NCBI GenBank assembly: GCA_050747245.1
Contig: JBOGNO010000012.1
Coordinates: 72,118-136,117 of the forward strand
Length of the DNA stretch: 64,000 nucleotides
Direction of reading: 5' to 3'
From: JBOGNO01 sp050747245
GTDB taxonomy: Bacteria; Acidobacteriota; Terriglobia; Acidiferrales; UBA7541
Part shown: positions 43,457 through 52,453 of the stretch, one piece after another
How positions within the stretch are numbered: the stretch's first letter is position 1
Layout of the letters: every line of letters begins with the position of its first letter
The notes under the pieces: model-generated
The model's input: only the letters and a program-made list of their open reading frames with translations
Told to the model about the DNA's origin: nothing
The model's database searches: none
Program-made: the position numbers and the translations under genes

Positions 43457-45016
43457 ATGATGGCGGAACAAGGAAAGGCAAAAATGCCGCCGAAACGCTT
43501 GGAGCCGCGCACGCTGGCGGGATTTGCCGGCTGGATCGGGCTGGCTATGCTTGCCGCTGGAGGAATCCGTTACTCAGTCGAAGAGGTGCTGAGCACGTTT
43601 ACCCGGGTGCTGCTGATCGCCGGGCCGGCGTTGATTGTGGTGGGGGTGGTCTTCAATTACCGGGATTTTCTCACGTATTTCAGGAAGCGCTCGGCGCGCC
43701 TCGGTTCCAACGTGGCGGTGCTGATCGTGAGCGTGCTTGCGATTCTTGTGGCGCTAAATTTCATCGGTTACAAGCATCACAAGCGATTTGACCTGACCAG
43801 CGAAAAGCTCTACACGCTTTCCGATCAGACCCTGACTATCGTGAGAGGGCTCAAAGAGGACGTGAACGTCATCCGGTTCTCCAAGGATCCCGATCCGGAC
43901 CTGGCGGATCGCATCAACTCTTATAAGGACGCCAGCCCTCACGTTCACTATGAGTCGGTGGACCCGCAGGAACATCCTGAGCTCGCAAAACAATACGGCG
44001 TCGCCGGGCCGGGGCAAGTCGTGGTGGTGACCAACGGCAAGCAGACGGAGCGCCTGGAAAACCCCACCGAGCAGTACATTACCGGCGCCCTCCTCAAAGT
44101 GACGAGCGCCACGCAGAAGACCGTTTGCTTCGTCGAAGGGCACGGCGAAAAATCCATCAGCGACTCCGGCCCGCGCGGCTACTCTGCCGTGAAGGGCGAG
44201 CTCGAAAAGGAAAACTACCTGACGAAATCCATCAACCTGGTGGAGACCAACGGCGTGCCCGCGGACTGCAGCGTGCTGGTGGAGGCCGGGCCGACGCAAT
44301 CCCTCTTTGCGCAAGAAGCGCAAATGATCGAGACCTATCTTTCGAACGGCGGCAAAGCCTTCATCGAACTCGATCCTGACACGGACGCGAAGCTCGATGA
44401 CTTGTTCAAGGAATGGAATATCAAGGTTGGCGACAACACCGTGATTGATGCCAGCGGTATCGGGAGAATGTTCGGGACGGGGCCGGCTGTGCCGCTAGTA
44501 CGAGATTACGGCGCAAGTCCTATCACCGGAAAATTCCAAGGCACGATGAGTTTTTATCCGCTGGCAAGGACGGTGGAAATTGCCGACCGCAACAACACTC
44601 AAGTTTTTCCAGTGGAACTGTTGAAAACCTCCCCCGCAAGTTTCGCCAAAGAAGGCAAGATTACCGGAACCACAGTCAGTTTCGATCCCAAGAAAGATAA
44701 GCAGGGACCGCTCACGCTCGGCCTTTCGGCCGAGAAGAAAGACGGAGGCAAGACTGCGCGGTTAGTGGTAATCGGCGATTCGGATTTTGCGAGCAACCAA
44801 TGGATGGGCCTGCAGCGCAATGGCGATGTGTTCTTCAACACAATTAACTGGCTCAGTGAGCAGGAGAACCTGATCTCCATCCGGCCAAAGAGCGCCACCG
44901 CCCGGCGGGTGACCATGACCGAAGCGCAGCTTACGGGTCTGCGCTGGTTTAGCTTGGTTCTTCTGCCCGGTCTCGTAATCCTCTCCGGGATTTACATTTG
45001 GTGGAAGCGAAAGTGA
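43457..45016 (+). CDS. GldG-like (ABC-2 auxiliary, intra-cassette) protein
   Basis: A 519-aa membrane-anchored protein. Two N-terminal helices (about 22-40 and 48-66) and a third at about 88-105 precede a long extracytoplasmic domain with FDLTSEKLYTLSDQTLTIVRGLKEDVNVIRF, the standard opening of Gldg-family proteins. ESVDPQEHPELAKQYGV, TVCFVEGHGEKSI and YLSNGGKAFIELDPDTD follow in family order. A C-terminal TM (about 495-515) is followed by KRK, leaving the tail inside. Gldg subunits work with the GldA/GldF exporter. It starts 2 bp after the permease stop, so it is coupled. Confidence 0.88.
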   Translation: MMAEQGKAKMPPKRLEPRTLAGFAGWIGLAMLAAGGIRYSVEEVLSTFTRVLLIAGPALIVVGVVFNYRDFLTYFRKRSARLGSNVAVLIVSVLAILVALNFIGYKHHKRFDLTSEKLYTLSDQTLTIVRGLKEDVNVIRFSKDPDPDLADRINSYKDASPHVHYESVDPQEHPELAKQYGVAGPGQVVVVTNGKQTERLENPTEQYITGALLKVTSATQKTVCFVEGHGEKSISDSGPRGYSAVKGELEKENYLTKSINLVETNGVPADCSVLVEAGPTQSLFAQEAQMIETYLSNGGKAFIELDPDTDAKLDDLFKEWNIKVGDNTVIDASGIGRMFGTGPAVPLVRDYGASPITGKFQGTMSFYPLARTVEIADRNNTQVFPVELLKTSPASFAKEGKITGTTVSFDPKKDKQGPLTLGLSAEKKDGGKTARLVVIGDSDFASNQWMGLQRNGDVFFNTINWLSEQENLISIRPKSATARRVTMTEAQLTGLRWFSLVLLPGLVILSGIYIWWKRK

Positions 45017-45101
45017 GGAACCCGGAGGGCCGCAAAGGATACACCAAGGAAAACAGCATGATGCCAGCAATGGACGCGGGTAACCGAACACTGAACCTAC
45101 C

Positions 45102-46427
45102 ATGAAGAAGAGCACGCTACTTATTTTGGTTCTGGCGCTGGGGCTGGGTGGGTTCGTCTACTGGTACGAATTCAAGCGCACGCCTCCCAAGGAGCAGTCC
45201 AAGGACGAATCCAAGCCGGCGTTTAGCTTCGAAGCGAAGGATGTGAAATCGCTCGAACTGGATCGAGCGGGCGCAAAAATACGGTTCGAAAAGCGCGGCG
45301 ACGTGTGGCTGATTAAGCAGCCCGTCGAGACCAAGGCCGAACAATCCGCTATCGCAGGAATGGCCAGCGGGCTGGCCTCGGCGCGGATCAGCCGCACGCT
45401 GCCGGCGACTCCCGAGCTACTGACTTCCTCCGGCCTTACAAGCCCGCGGGTCACGCTCAATTTCGAGCTTCAGAGCGGACAGAAGCATACTGTGAAGCTT
45501 GGCGAACTCGACTTTTCGGGGCAATCGGCTTACGCGATCGTGGATGGCGGAAAAGATGTCGCTATATTGCCGGGCTCGTTGCTGACGGAAGCGGATAAGC
45601 CGCTCGACGGGCTGCGGGACATGTCAGTTCTCGATACCAGCTCCAGCGAATTGAAAACCGTCGTGCTGAAAACAGGTGCCGGTGAACTGGCCGCCACGAA
45701 ATCAGATTCCGGATGGATGCTTGAAAAGCCGGTGAGTGCGCCGGCGGATGACTCAAAACTGAATGGCTTGCTCGCGCAGGTGGGCCGGCAAAAAATGAAG
45801 AGCATAGAGAGCGAGACGCCGGCAAACCTCGGGAAATACGGACTGGCGCATCCCACCATTTCGCTCGAAGTGCAGACTCAGAAGGGTGAAACACATGTGC
45901 TCGAAATCGGCAAGAAAGTGGATGACGATTACTACGCGCACGACACTGCGCGGCCGATGGTTTTTCGCGTGAGCAGCGACTTGGTAAAAAGCCTAGACGT
46001 CAAATTCCCCGATTTCCGCGACAAGAGCCTGATGCACATGGATGCCGGCGACCTCTCGCGCATCGAACTGCATAACGCGAACGGAACTTTCGTCATTTCC
46101 CAAAGCCAGCCGGGCGTGTGGAGTATCGAACAACCGGAAGCGAGCAAGGGTAAGCAGGCGCTGGGATGGAAAATCCTTGACGTGATCGGGGATGCCAAAG
46201 CGGACGAGATTTACGATCATCCCGCGGACAACGTTATAGCCGATCTGACCAAGCCCGCCATCCAGCTGACGTTTACGTACAAATCGGGAAAGATTTTGAA
46301 GATTGCGATTTCTGCGGAAGCGAACGGTTTTGTCTACGCGCGCAGCAGCGATGCTCCCACGGTGTACAGGTTGCCGAAGGGTATCCTCGAAAGCCTCAGT
46401 CTTAAAGCCGCGGATTTGACCACCTAA
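45102..46427 (+). CDS. DUF4340 domain protein of the Gld-like cassette
   Basis: A 441-aa protein with one N-terminal TM or signal anchor (MKKSTLLILVLALGLGGFVYWYEF) and a repeated beta-rich extracytoplasmic region. KDVKSLELDRAGAKIRFEKRGDVWLIKQPVE, LLTSSGLTSPRVTLNFEL and LGKYGLAHPTISLEVQTQKGETHVLEIGKK are DUF4340 repeats; two to three units are visible. The family regularly follows Gldg genes and probably forms part of the same envelope complex. It is the last gene of the cassette, 85 bp after the Gldg stop, and is followed by a strong terminator. Confidence 0.87.
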   Translation: MKKSTLLILVLALGLGGFVYWYEFKRTPPKEQSKDESKPAFSFEAKDVKSLELDRAGAKIRFEKRGDVWLIKQPVETKAEQSAIAGMASGLASARISRTLPATPELLTSSGLTSPRVTLNFELQSGQKHTVKLGELDFSGQSAYAIVDGGKDVAILPGSLLTEADKPLDGLRDMSVLDTSSSELKTVVLKTGAGELAATKSDSGWMLEKPVSAPADDSKLNGLLAQVGRQKMKSIESETPANLGKYGLAHPTISLEVQTQKGETHVLEIGKKVDDDYYAHDTARPMVFRVSSDLVKSLDVKFPDFRDKSLMHMDAGDLSRIELHNANGTFVISQSQPGVWSIEQPEASKGKQALGWKILDVIGDAKADEIYDHPADNVIADLTKPAIQLTFTYKSGKILKIAISAEANGFVYARSSDAPTVYRLPKGILESLSLKAADLTT

Positions 46428-46446
46428 CGAGGGAGCTACCGCTATA

Positions 46447-46486
46447 AAAAACTCTCGCCCGCCTTTTTCAGCGGGCGAGGGTTTTT
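46447..46486. terminator. Bidirectional Rho-independent terminator
   Basis: Arms CTCGCCCGC (46454-46462) and GCGGGCGAG (46471-46479) pair perfectly. A-rich DNA before and T-rich DNA after extend the pairing (46447-46453 with 46480-46486), so it can serve both the DUF4340 gene and the convergent gene at 46526. Confidence 0.88.
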
Positions 46487-46525
46487 ATGGGTCGGGGTGT
46501 TTGGTTTGCTTCTCTGTGAAAGGGT

Positions 46526-46792
46526 TTAGGCAGCCTGATGCTGCGCTTCGGCTGGGCGCGGTGCGTGGATGCTACGCTTCCACGTGGCCAGCAGCACGAC
46601 ATTGCCGTTAACGGGAGAAACGTGGATGTAGAAAACATCCGGACCGTGCTCGAGCTCGAAGAAATTCGCGCGCTTCGGATCCGGGTGGACGCGAGCGCCC
46701 GCTTCGAGCAGTTCCCGCAGCTTGGCCACAGTCTCCGCCGGGTGATTTCGCGGGTCTTCAATTTTGAGATTCCTTGTAAGTTTCATCACCAT
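46526..46792 (-). CDS. Small hypothetical protein
   Basis: About 88 aa, beginning MVMKLTRNLKIEDPRNHPAE. It reads as a compact alpha/beta domain: a helix AETVAKLRELLEAG, then strands NFFELEHGPDVFYIHV and GNVVLLATWKR. I do not recognise a named family, though sequences of this pattern occur as uncharacterised proteins in this phylum. The start is uncertain; ATGs at 46792 and 46786 are both possible and neither has a strong ribosome site. It shares the bidirectional terminator with the Gld-like cassette. Confidence 0.6.
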   Translation of the reverse strand: MVMKLTRNLKIEDPRNHPAETVAKLRELLEAGARVHPDPKRANFFELEHGPDVFYIHVSPVNGNVVLLATWKRSIHAPRPAEAQHQAA

Positions 46793-46825
46793 CACAGCCC
46801 CCAGTGCCCTTTCTCCTCTCATCAA

Positions 46826-47086
46826 CTATTACGCGCCGCCCCTGCAAGAAGTTCCAGGCAATTGCGTCTTTTTTCTATCAAGCCATTAGACGCGGCAGGC
46901 GCAGAAAAGAATCGAAAAAATGGGCAATTGTTACAGCAGCGTTACAATGGGCCCGCAGCGCGGAGATAGCGTCGGAATGCTTGCGCCAGGCCGCGATGGG
47001 GTGCCGCGGAAGGTAATTCGGAGGCGGTTACTTGCGCGGGCCCCGCGGAAAGAGGATAGTGCTACGTCTCAAGGGAGAATCCAAAG
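46826..47086. other. Intergenic region, no gene seen
   Basis: A divergent spacer between the small minus-strand gene and the small basic protein at 47087. Nothing coding is supportable. Confidence 0.4.
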
Positions 47087-47293
47087 ATGCTCAGAAAAAA
47101 ACCAGCAGGAAAATCGAAGCGATACTTGCACGATAAGAGGCGCAAACATCGCCACTGGCAAGTAACCGTTTATTACAGCGACGGCGAAAAGTTCGCCCGC
47201 GTCTATATTGACCGCGCAAGAGCCAAGCTCTTTGCCGAACGGCAGAAGAAATCTCCGGTCGTCAAAGCCACGCGCGTTCTGGAAGTGGATTAG
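47087..47293 (+). CDS. Small basic hypothetical protein
   Basis: A 68-aa, strongly basic protein. KKPAGKSKRYLHDKRRKHRHW is followed by a beta-hairpin-like segment (QVTVYYSDGEKFARVYIDRARA) and a short tail. GGGAGA lies eight bases before the ATG at 47087. The basic N-terminus suggests nucleic-acid binding, but no family is recognised. It could also be a chance open frame; the composition and ribosome site favour a real gene. Confidence 0.5.
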   Translation: MLRKKPAGKSKRYLHDKRRKHRHWQVTVYYSDGEKFARVYIDRARAKLFAERQKKSPVVKATRVLEVD

Positions 47294-47434
47294 AAGCGCG
47301 GCACCCGAGAGGAGTTGCCCGGGAATGTTCGCCAGCAATTCCGCCAGCGGGGAGCCTCGCACGGACGGCTTGTCTGGCTCAGCCTTGGAATGTTATAAAT
47401 GTTCCTAGGTTCCGGGGCCGTCGCAGCCCCTTGA

Positions 47435-47508
47435 GCGGCCGTAGTATAGGGGTAGTACGACAGCTTGCCAAGCTGTAGGCGTGGGTTCGAGTCCCATCGG
47501 CCGCTCCA
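47435..47508 (+). tRNA. tRNA-Gly (anticodon GCC)
   Basis: A 74-nt cloverleaf. Acceptor GCGGCCG pairs with CGGCCGC, then T and CCA. Anticodon arm ACAGC-TTGCCAA-GCTGT, anticodon GCC. T arm GTGGG-TTCGAGT-CCCAT. Confidence 0.96.
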
Positions 47509-47592
47509 GTTTTTCCTCAGTTTTTTCCAATACGATTCTGCGCTGCGCTTGGCGAGTACGCGCGGGCGTGCTAGAGTTTGCCCGCTCGGCCC

Positions 47593-48084
47593 ATGCTCGC
47601 CTATCTCTGTGGACCAATCGAATTTGCTGATGGCGGCGGTAAACTTTGGCGCCGCAAACTCACTCCCTTTCTGCGCGAAGGACTTGGGCATCGCGTGTAC
47701 GATCCCGCCGAAGACGAAAAAAAGAATCTGACTGGCGAGGAATCGGCCAATTTTCGCGCCTGGAAGCAAACCGACGTGGAACGCTTTCGGCGCGTGGTGC
47801 GTAAGATCATTCAGTTCGATCTCGATCTGATCGAAAACAAGGCCGATTACCTGATTTGCTATCTGGATCAATCGGCGGGGCAGAGCGGAGGGACTCCGGC
47901 AGAGCTGACGGCCGCTTTTCGCAAAGGAATCCCGGTTTACCTGGTGACGCCCGTGAATGTCAGCGAAATCAGCGGGTGGATGATTGCCTGCGCAGACCGG
48001 ATTTTCAGCACGATTGAACAATTGAAGGAATTTTTGTCTGCGCGGTACGGACGCGAGAGACAGAACCAGCTCTGGCACGAGTAA
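47593..48084 (+). CDS. Nucleoside 2-deoxyribosyltransferase-like protein
   Basis: A 163-aa single-domain protein. MLAYLCGPIEF is the family's N-terminal nucleotide motif. DLDLIENKADYLICYLDQS gives the conserved Asp-rich helix. SGGTPAELTAAF carries Glu104, in the position of the catalytic glutamate that attacks the deoxyribose. These enzymes swap bases on deoxynucleosides or hydrolyse the glycosidic bond of nucleotides. It is longer at the centre than typical (FRAWKQTDVERFRRVVRKI). The ATG at 47593 is preferred over an upstream TTG. A nucleotide-metabolism run follows: a YjjX-like NTPase and thymidine kinase. Confidence 0.75.
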   Translation: MLAYLCGPIEFADGGGKLWRRKLTPFLREGLGHRVYDPAEDEKKNLTGEESANFRAWKQTDVERFRRVVRKIIQFDLDLIENKADYLICYLDQSAGQSGGTPAELTAAFRKGIPVYLVTPVNVSEISGWMIACADRIFSTIEQLKEFLSARYGRERQNQLWHE

Positions 48085-48111
48085 AACTTCTGCGTCACAG
48101 AGATTCTTGCC

Positions 48112-48693
48112 ATGGATACAATCCTTGTCGCAGTCGGCAGCACCCGCCGGCCGAAATTGAACGCCGTGTGGGAAGCAGTGGCGGTTTTCGGGCCCACGCT
48201 CGACAACAGCCGGCAATTTGAAATCGAGAGTGTGGATGTGCCGAGCGGCGTGGGGCACACTCCACTCTCCCGGGAAGAATTAATGCGCGGAGCGCGCAGC
48301 CGAGCCGAGGCCCTGGTCGCTCTGGGGCGAGAGCAGAAAAAGGCCTGGAGATATTATGTCGGCCTGGAAGGCGGACTCGACGTGATCCGCGAAGGCAATT
48401 CACGGCGCGTGTTTCTGGAGAGCTGGGCCTACGTGAGCGATGGCTCACGCGGGGCGTTTGGCCGGTCGGGCGGGATAGAAGTGCCGGAGGAGCTCGCGCA
48501 CCAAGTTGTTGACGAAGGCGTCGAACTGAGTGCGGCCATAGACGCGTTTGCAGGAGGGCGCGGAATTCGTGACGCGCAGGGCGCCTGGGGAGTGCTGACG
48601 CGCAATTTCATCACTCGACAGGACGCTTTCCGCGTTGCTACGATTGCCGCCTTCGCGCGATTTTACAATGCAATCGCATACCCAGAGAAATGA
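48112..48693 (+). CDS. yjjX: Inosine/xanthosine triphosphatase (DUF84/YjjX family)
   Basis: A 193-aa house-cleaning NTPase. ILVAVGSTRRPKLNAVWEAV is the family N-terminus, with a serine/Lys/Asn phosphate-binding set. SGVGHTPLSREELMRGARSRAEAL is the second conserved block. YYVGLEGGLD carries the metal-binding Glu, and GGIEVPEELAHQVV and LTRNFITRQDAFRVATIAAFARF close the fold. It would hydrolyse ITP and XTP to keep deaminated purines out of RNA and DNA. It begins 27 bp after the deoxyribosyltransferase-like gene; the two may be cotranscribed. Confidence 0.85.
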   Translation: MDTILVAVGSTRRPKLNAVWEAVAVFGPTLDNSRQFEIESVDVPSGVGHTPLSREELMRGARSRAEALVALGREQKKAWRYYVGLEGGLDVIREGNSRRVFLESWAYVSDGSRGAFGRSGGIEVPEELAHQVVDEGVELSAAIDAFAGGRGIRDAQGAWGVLTRNFITRQDAFRVATIAAFARFYNAIAYPEK

Positions 48694-48771
48694 CCGGCCC
48701 AAATTACCCGCGCGGACGAAAGATTTGCACAGGCACTTGTGCTAGCCTAGGAAAAATGGAGGCGAGACAGC

Positions 48772-49392
48772 GTGGACATCGTTAAGGGAAACATGGGCTG
48801 GATCGAAGTAATCGTGGGGCCGATGTTTTCGGGGAAGAGCGAGGAACTGATCCGGCGGCTGCGCCGCGCGGAGATTGCGCGCCAGCGCGTGCAAATTTTC
48901 AAGCCCATCATCGACAAGCGCTACTCGACCAACGGTATCGTCTCGCACTCGGGATTGGAAATCGCTTCTGAGCTGGTGAACGACGCGGGCGAAATACTGG
49001 ACCGCGTGGAAGCGCGCACGGAAGTCGTGGGCATCGACGAAGCGCAATTCCTGGGCGACCGGCTCGTCGAAGTGACGGAAAAGCTGGCGGACCTGGGCAA
49101 GCGCGTGATCGTCGCCGGGTTGGACACGGATTTCATGGGCCGGCCGTTCGATCCTATGCCGGAGCTGCTCGCCGTTGCGGAAGAAATTACGAAGGTGCTC
49201 GCCATCTGCGTGCGCTGCGGCAATCCGGCGGTGCACACGCAGCGGACGATCGCCTCGGAAGAGCTCATCGTTGTGGGCGCGAGCGACGCTTACGAAGCGC
49301 GTTGCCGTCGCTGCTTCGAGCCCAATCTCGCCAAACAGAAAATCGAGGAAAAGAAGAACTCCGCAGCCCAGGCAAAAGCCGCGGCACGCTGA
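48772..49392 (+). CDS. tdk: Thymidine kinase (type II)
   Basis: A 206-aa enzyme phosphorylating thymidine to dTMP. The P-loop is GPMFSGKS at 16-23. Glu90 in GIDEAQF is the catalytic base. Zinc-ribbon cysteines are CVRC and CRRC in the C-terminal third, and the lasso region begins VHTQRTIASEE. The Lys/Ala-rich tail (about 185-206) is longer than usual and probably disordered. The GTG at 48772 is used; ATG at 48793 would remove seven residues before the first strand. Same strand as the preceding nucleotide genes. Confidence 0.95.
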   Translation: MDIVKGNMGWIEVIVGPMFSGKSEELIRRLRRAEIARQRVQIFKPIIDKRYSTNGIVSHSGLEIASELVNDAGEILDRVEARTEVVGIDEAQFLGDRLVEVTEKLADLGKRVIVAGLDTDFMGRPFDPMPELLAVAEEITKVLAICVRCGNPAVHTQRTIASEELIVVGASDAYEARCRRCFEPNLAKQKIEEKKNSAAQAKAAAR

Positions 49393-49420
49393 CCCGCAGC
49401 CGAAATCCCTGCGCCATTCT

Positions 49421-50410
49421 TCAGGAAATCAAAGAATGTAGGTGCGCGATGCGCGTGTGGCTGGCGCGCAATTCGGACGCGTTCAATTCGCCCGAAGCGA
49501 TCGCGCGCACGACAGCTTGGAGAGCCGGCGCGACGAGTGATGCATCGTGGCAGATGAGCGCCAGGTCGCTGCCCGCCGTGAATGCGGCCACGGCGGCTCG
49601 CTCAACAGGCCAGCGGTTTCGGATAGCTCCCATGCCGAGATCATCGGCCAGAATCACTCCCTTGTAGCCCATCTCTTCTCGCAACACTTCCGCCAGAATC
49701 CTTCGTGAAAGAGAAGCGGGCGTATCCGAGTCGATTGCCGGAAGCAGGATATGCGCCGTCATCATCAGGGGAACATTTTCCCGTGCGGCGCGGGCAAACG
49801 GAACCAGCTCCATTTTTCGCAGGCGATCCAGCGCGCAATCGAAAACCGGCAAATCTAGGTGCGGATCCACGCGAGTATCGCCGTGGCCGGGAAAATGTTT
49901 GGCGCAAGCGAGGATGTGTTCGGCGGCGAGCCCGTGCGCGAACGCCGCGCCGAGACGCGCGACTTTTTCGGGGTCCGCGCCGAAACTGCGTTGCTCGGTG
50001 ACGGGACTTTCCGGCTGCAAGTGCAAATCCAGCATCGGCGCAAAATCGAGATTTACGCCCGCATCGCGGAGCTCGCGCGCCATCCCGCGTGCAATTTGCT
50101 CCACCTCGGCAGCGTCATCGCGCGCGCCGAGTTCCGCGGCGGAGGGCCACTTCGTAAATGGCGGAGGAAGCGAAAAGCGCGTTCCTCCTTCCTGATCGAT
50201 TCCGATCAGAACCGGGCGCCCCGCCGTGCGGCGGATTTCGGCGCAGAGTCCCTCGAGCTCGGACGCGCTCGAAAAATTCCGCGGAAAAAGAATCACGCCG
50301 GCCAGCCCTTCGGCAAGCAGCCGCGCAACCTCTGCGGGAAGGTGGTGCCCTTCGAATCCGAGAATGAACTTTTCGAGTGCTTCCGCGGGAACCCGTGAGA
50401 CGTTTATCAT
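49421..50410 (-). CDS. nagZ: Beta-N-acetylhexosaminidase (glycoside hydrolase family 3)
   Basis: A 329-aa NagZ that removes N-acetylglucosamine from muropeptides during peptidoglycan recycling. GIDQEGGTRFSLPPPFTKWPSA is the family N-terminal block. KHFPGHGDT at 171-179 is the diagnostic histidine loop acting as acid/base, and ADDLGMGAI contains the nucleophile Asp in the pair 256-257. DFAPMLDLHLQPESPVTEQRSFG is also conserved. No signal peptide, so cytosolic. It diverges from the GHMP kinase gene 63 bp away; a shared regulatory spacer and a joint role in sugar salvage are plausible. Confidence 0.93.
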   Translation of the reverse strand: MINVSRVPAEALEKFILGFEGHHLPAEVARLLAEGLAGVILFPRNFSSASELEGLCAEIRRTAGRPVLIGIDQEGGTRFSLPPPFTKWPSAAELGARDDAAEVEQIARGMARELRDAGVNLDFAPMLDLHLQPESPVTEQRSFGADPEKVARLGAAFAHGLAAEHILACAKHFPGHGDTRVDPHLDLPVFDCALDRLRKMELVPFARAARENVPLMMTAHILLPAIDSDTPASLSRRILAEVLREEMGYKGVILADDLGMGAIRNRWPVERAAVAAFTAGSDLALICHDASLVAPALQAVVRAIASGELNASELRASHTRIAHLHSLIS

Positions 50411-50473
50411 GTGCTATTGCTATGATTCGCTGTCAAGGCAGACAGCCTAGCGGGACGAGCGACGGGGAGCAAG

Positions 50474-51484
50474 ATGCGAATTGACGTTCGTGCGCCGACG
50501 CGCATCGATCTGGCCGGGGGAACTCTGGATATCTGGCCTCTTTATTTATTTCACGATGGAGCGGTGACGCTAAACTGCGCCATTTCGCGTTATGCGCGTT
50601 GCAGCATCGAATTCGGCAGCCCGGGGCCTGGAATCGAATTGATTTCTCGAGACACGAAGCGCGCGGAAAAATTTGCCTCCATCGACGATCTGGAAGCTGC
50701 GAAAACTTATCGCCTGCCTCTGCTCGCTCACATGGTGAGGCATTTCCGGCCGCAGGTAGGATTCAAGCTCACGACGGATTCCGAAGCCCCCGCGGGTGCA
50801 GGAATCGGTGGTTCGAGCGCGATAGCCGTAGCGATTTGCATGGCGCTCGACCGGCTTACCGGCGCAGGCCTGAGCCGCTTTGACTGGATACACATCAGCC
50901 GCGACATCGAAGCCATCGTGATCGGCGTGCCGACGGGCACTCAGGATCACTATCCTCCCGCATTCGGCGGCATTCAAACGATTCACCTCGAACCCGGAGC
51001 GGAGCGGCGCGAGCCCGTGCGTATTTCTGCGTGGGAATTGGAGCGCCGCTTGGTACTCTGCTACTCGGGTAAGCCGCGGCAATCGGGGATCAACAATTGG
51101 AAAGTGTTTCAGGCGCACATCAACGGCGACCGCAAAGTGCGCAGGAATTTCCGGGAGATCAGCGCCATCGCGCAAGCCATGAAAGTCGCTCTGGAGCGGA
51201 CGGACTGGAAGGAAATGGGACGCCTGATGCGCGCTGAATGGGACTATCGCAAGAAGAATTTGCCTTCCATCAGCACTCCTCTTATTGACGCGATTATTGC
51301 GCGGGCGCGAAAGGCTGGAGCCCTGGCCGGAAAAGTATGTGGTGCCGGAGGTGGCGGCTGCGTCGCGCTGCTATCGGAAATTGACAACAAGAAGCAGGTC
51401 GAGAAAGCCGTGGCCGAAGCGGGCGGGCAGCTGCTCCCTGTGAGGATCGATCTGCGGGGCGCCGTACTCCACGCGGAGCCCTAG
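50474..51484 (+). CDS. GHMP-family sugar kinase (heptose/fucose kinase-like)
   Basis: A 336-aa kinase. APTRIDLAGGTLDIWPLY is the substrate-side N-terminus seen in D-glycero-D-manno-heptose 7-phosphate kinases (HddA) and fucokinase-like proteins. The ATP-binding GHMP motif is PAGAGIGGSSAIA at about 106-118. The C-terminal glycine loop is KVCGAGGGGCVALL at about 298-311. PTGTQDHYPPAFGGIQTIHLEPG is the HddA/FKP-type middle block. The exact sugar is not certain. The ATG at 50474 has GGGGAGCAAG just upstream. Divergent from nagZ. Confidence 0.85.
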   Translation: MRIDVRAPTRIDLAGGTLDIWPLYLFHDGAVTLNCAISRYARCSIEFGSPGPGIELISRDTKRAEKFASIDDLEAAKTYRLPLLAHMVRHFRPQVGFKLTTDSEAPAGAGIGGSSAIAVAICMALDRLTGAGLSRFDWIHISRDIEAIVIGVPTGTQDHYPPAFGGIQTIHLEPGAERREPVRISAWELERRLVLCYSGKPRQSGINNWKVFQAHINGDRKVRRNFREISAIAQAMKVALERTDWKEMGRLMRAEWDYRKKNLPSISTPLIDAIIARARKAGALAGKVCGAGGGGCVALLSEIDNKKQVEKAVAEAGGQLLPVRIDLRGAVLHAEP

Positions 51485-51523
51485 CGCGAGGCGTAAGGTA
51501 ATCTCGCCGGAGCTTGCAATCGC

Positions 51524-52453
51524 TTGGCGATGGAGTGGAGTTGGACTAGAATAGGTTTCAGAGGCGGCAAAGTGCTCCGCTGGGTAAGCATTGCAGCATT
51601 TCTTCTCTTCGCTCCGAGTGCGGACATCAAGCAGGTCTATCTCGCGCGCATCCCCATCCAAAAGATTGCTCCTGAGCCGGCGGATTCGCGCGTGCTCGGC
51701 CATCTGATGCTCTCGGCATTCGCAGATCAGGGAAAAAGCCGCGGCCCGCTCCAGCCGCAGTCCGAGCTCGCCATCGTGCGTTACGTAGACGGAGAATTCT
51801 GCAAGGTCGTTCGGCCGCTGCCCGCTTGGAAAAAGGGTTTCGAGATTAAAGCCAACCAGCCGCTCGATGAGAAAGCCCTCGAGCAGGCCATCGCCACGCA
51901 CGGGGCCGCGGCGAATCCTGGCGATACCGTGCAGATCACGCAGATTAATTTCCGGCAGAAAGACATCCTCGTGGAAATCAATGGCGGAAAAAAGCATCAT
52001 GATTGGCGGCGGCATGTGCAGATAGGAATCGGCGGCGGGAGCGGTCCGGTTGCCTCGACGCAGCCGCAGAATCCCTATCCCTCCGGAGCGCCGGCCAAGC
52101 CTGCCTCTTACCTGGATGTCGAATTCGACGGGCCAGTGCCGGACATGAGCCCCGACGATTTGAAGAAGTATCTTTCCGCGTTCCTCGATTTCAGCAAAGA
52201 ACATTCCGCCGCCGTGAATTGGGTGGAGACGCTTCCCCCCGACATCAAGCAGGCCATCTCCGACCATCGCGCGCTTGTGGGCATGGATCACGACATGGTG
52301 CTCGCGGCGCTCGGCCGGCCCGACCAGAAAGTGCGCGAACAAAACGATCAGGGCATCGAAACCGAAGATTGGATTTACGGCAATCCGCCCGCGAAAACTG
52401 TCTTTGTCACCTTTCAGGGCGACAAGGTCATCCGCGTAAAGCAGTTTCCCTAG
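51524..52453 (+). CDS. Secreted or anchored hypothetical protein (full-length parent of the duplicated tail)
   Basis: A 309-aa protein with an N-terminal hydrophobic segment (about 19-33, VLRWVSIAAFLLFAPSA). I do not recognise a family. Two halves are visible: residues 40-165 with VRYVDGEFCKVVRPLPAWKKGFEIKANQPLDE, and a C-terminal module of about 70 residues after SPDDLKKYLSAFLDFSKEHSA. The latter contains LVGMDHDMVLAALGRPDQKVREQ and DWIYGNPPAKTVFVTFQGDKVIRVKQF. That end resembles the SmpA/OmlA-like barrel of proteins ending in a 'GDKVxRV' strand, but this is weak. The start is uncertain (TTG 51524, ATG 51530 or GTG 51571). Its last 57 codons, stop included, reappear at 55226-55396. Confidence 0.68.
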   Translation: MAMEWSWTRIGFRGGKVLRWVSIAAFLLFAPSADIKQVYLARIPIQKIAPEPADSRVLGHLMLSAFADQGKSRGPLQPQSELAIVRYVDGEFCKVVRPLPAWKKGFEIKANQPLDEKALEQAIATHGAAANPGDTVQITQINFRQKDILVEINGGKKHHDWRRHVQIGIGGGSGPVASTQPQNPYPSGAPAKPASYLDVEFDGPVPDMSPDDLKKYLSAFLDFSKEHSAAVNWVETLPPDIKQAISDHRALVGMDHDMVLAALGRPDQKVREQNDQGIETEDWIYGNPPAKTVFVTFQGDKVIRVKQFP

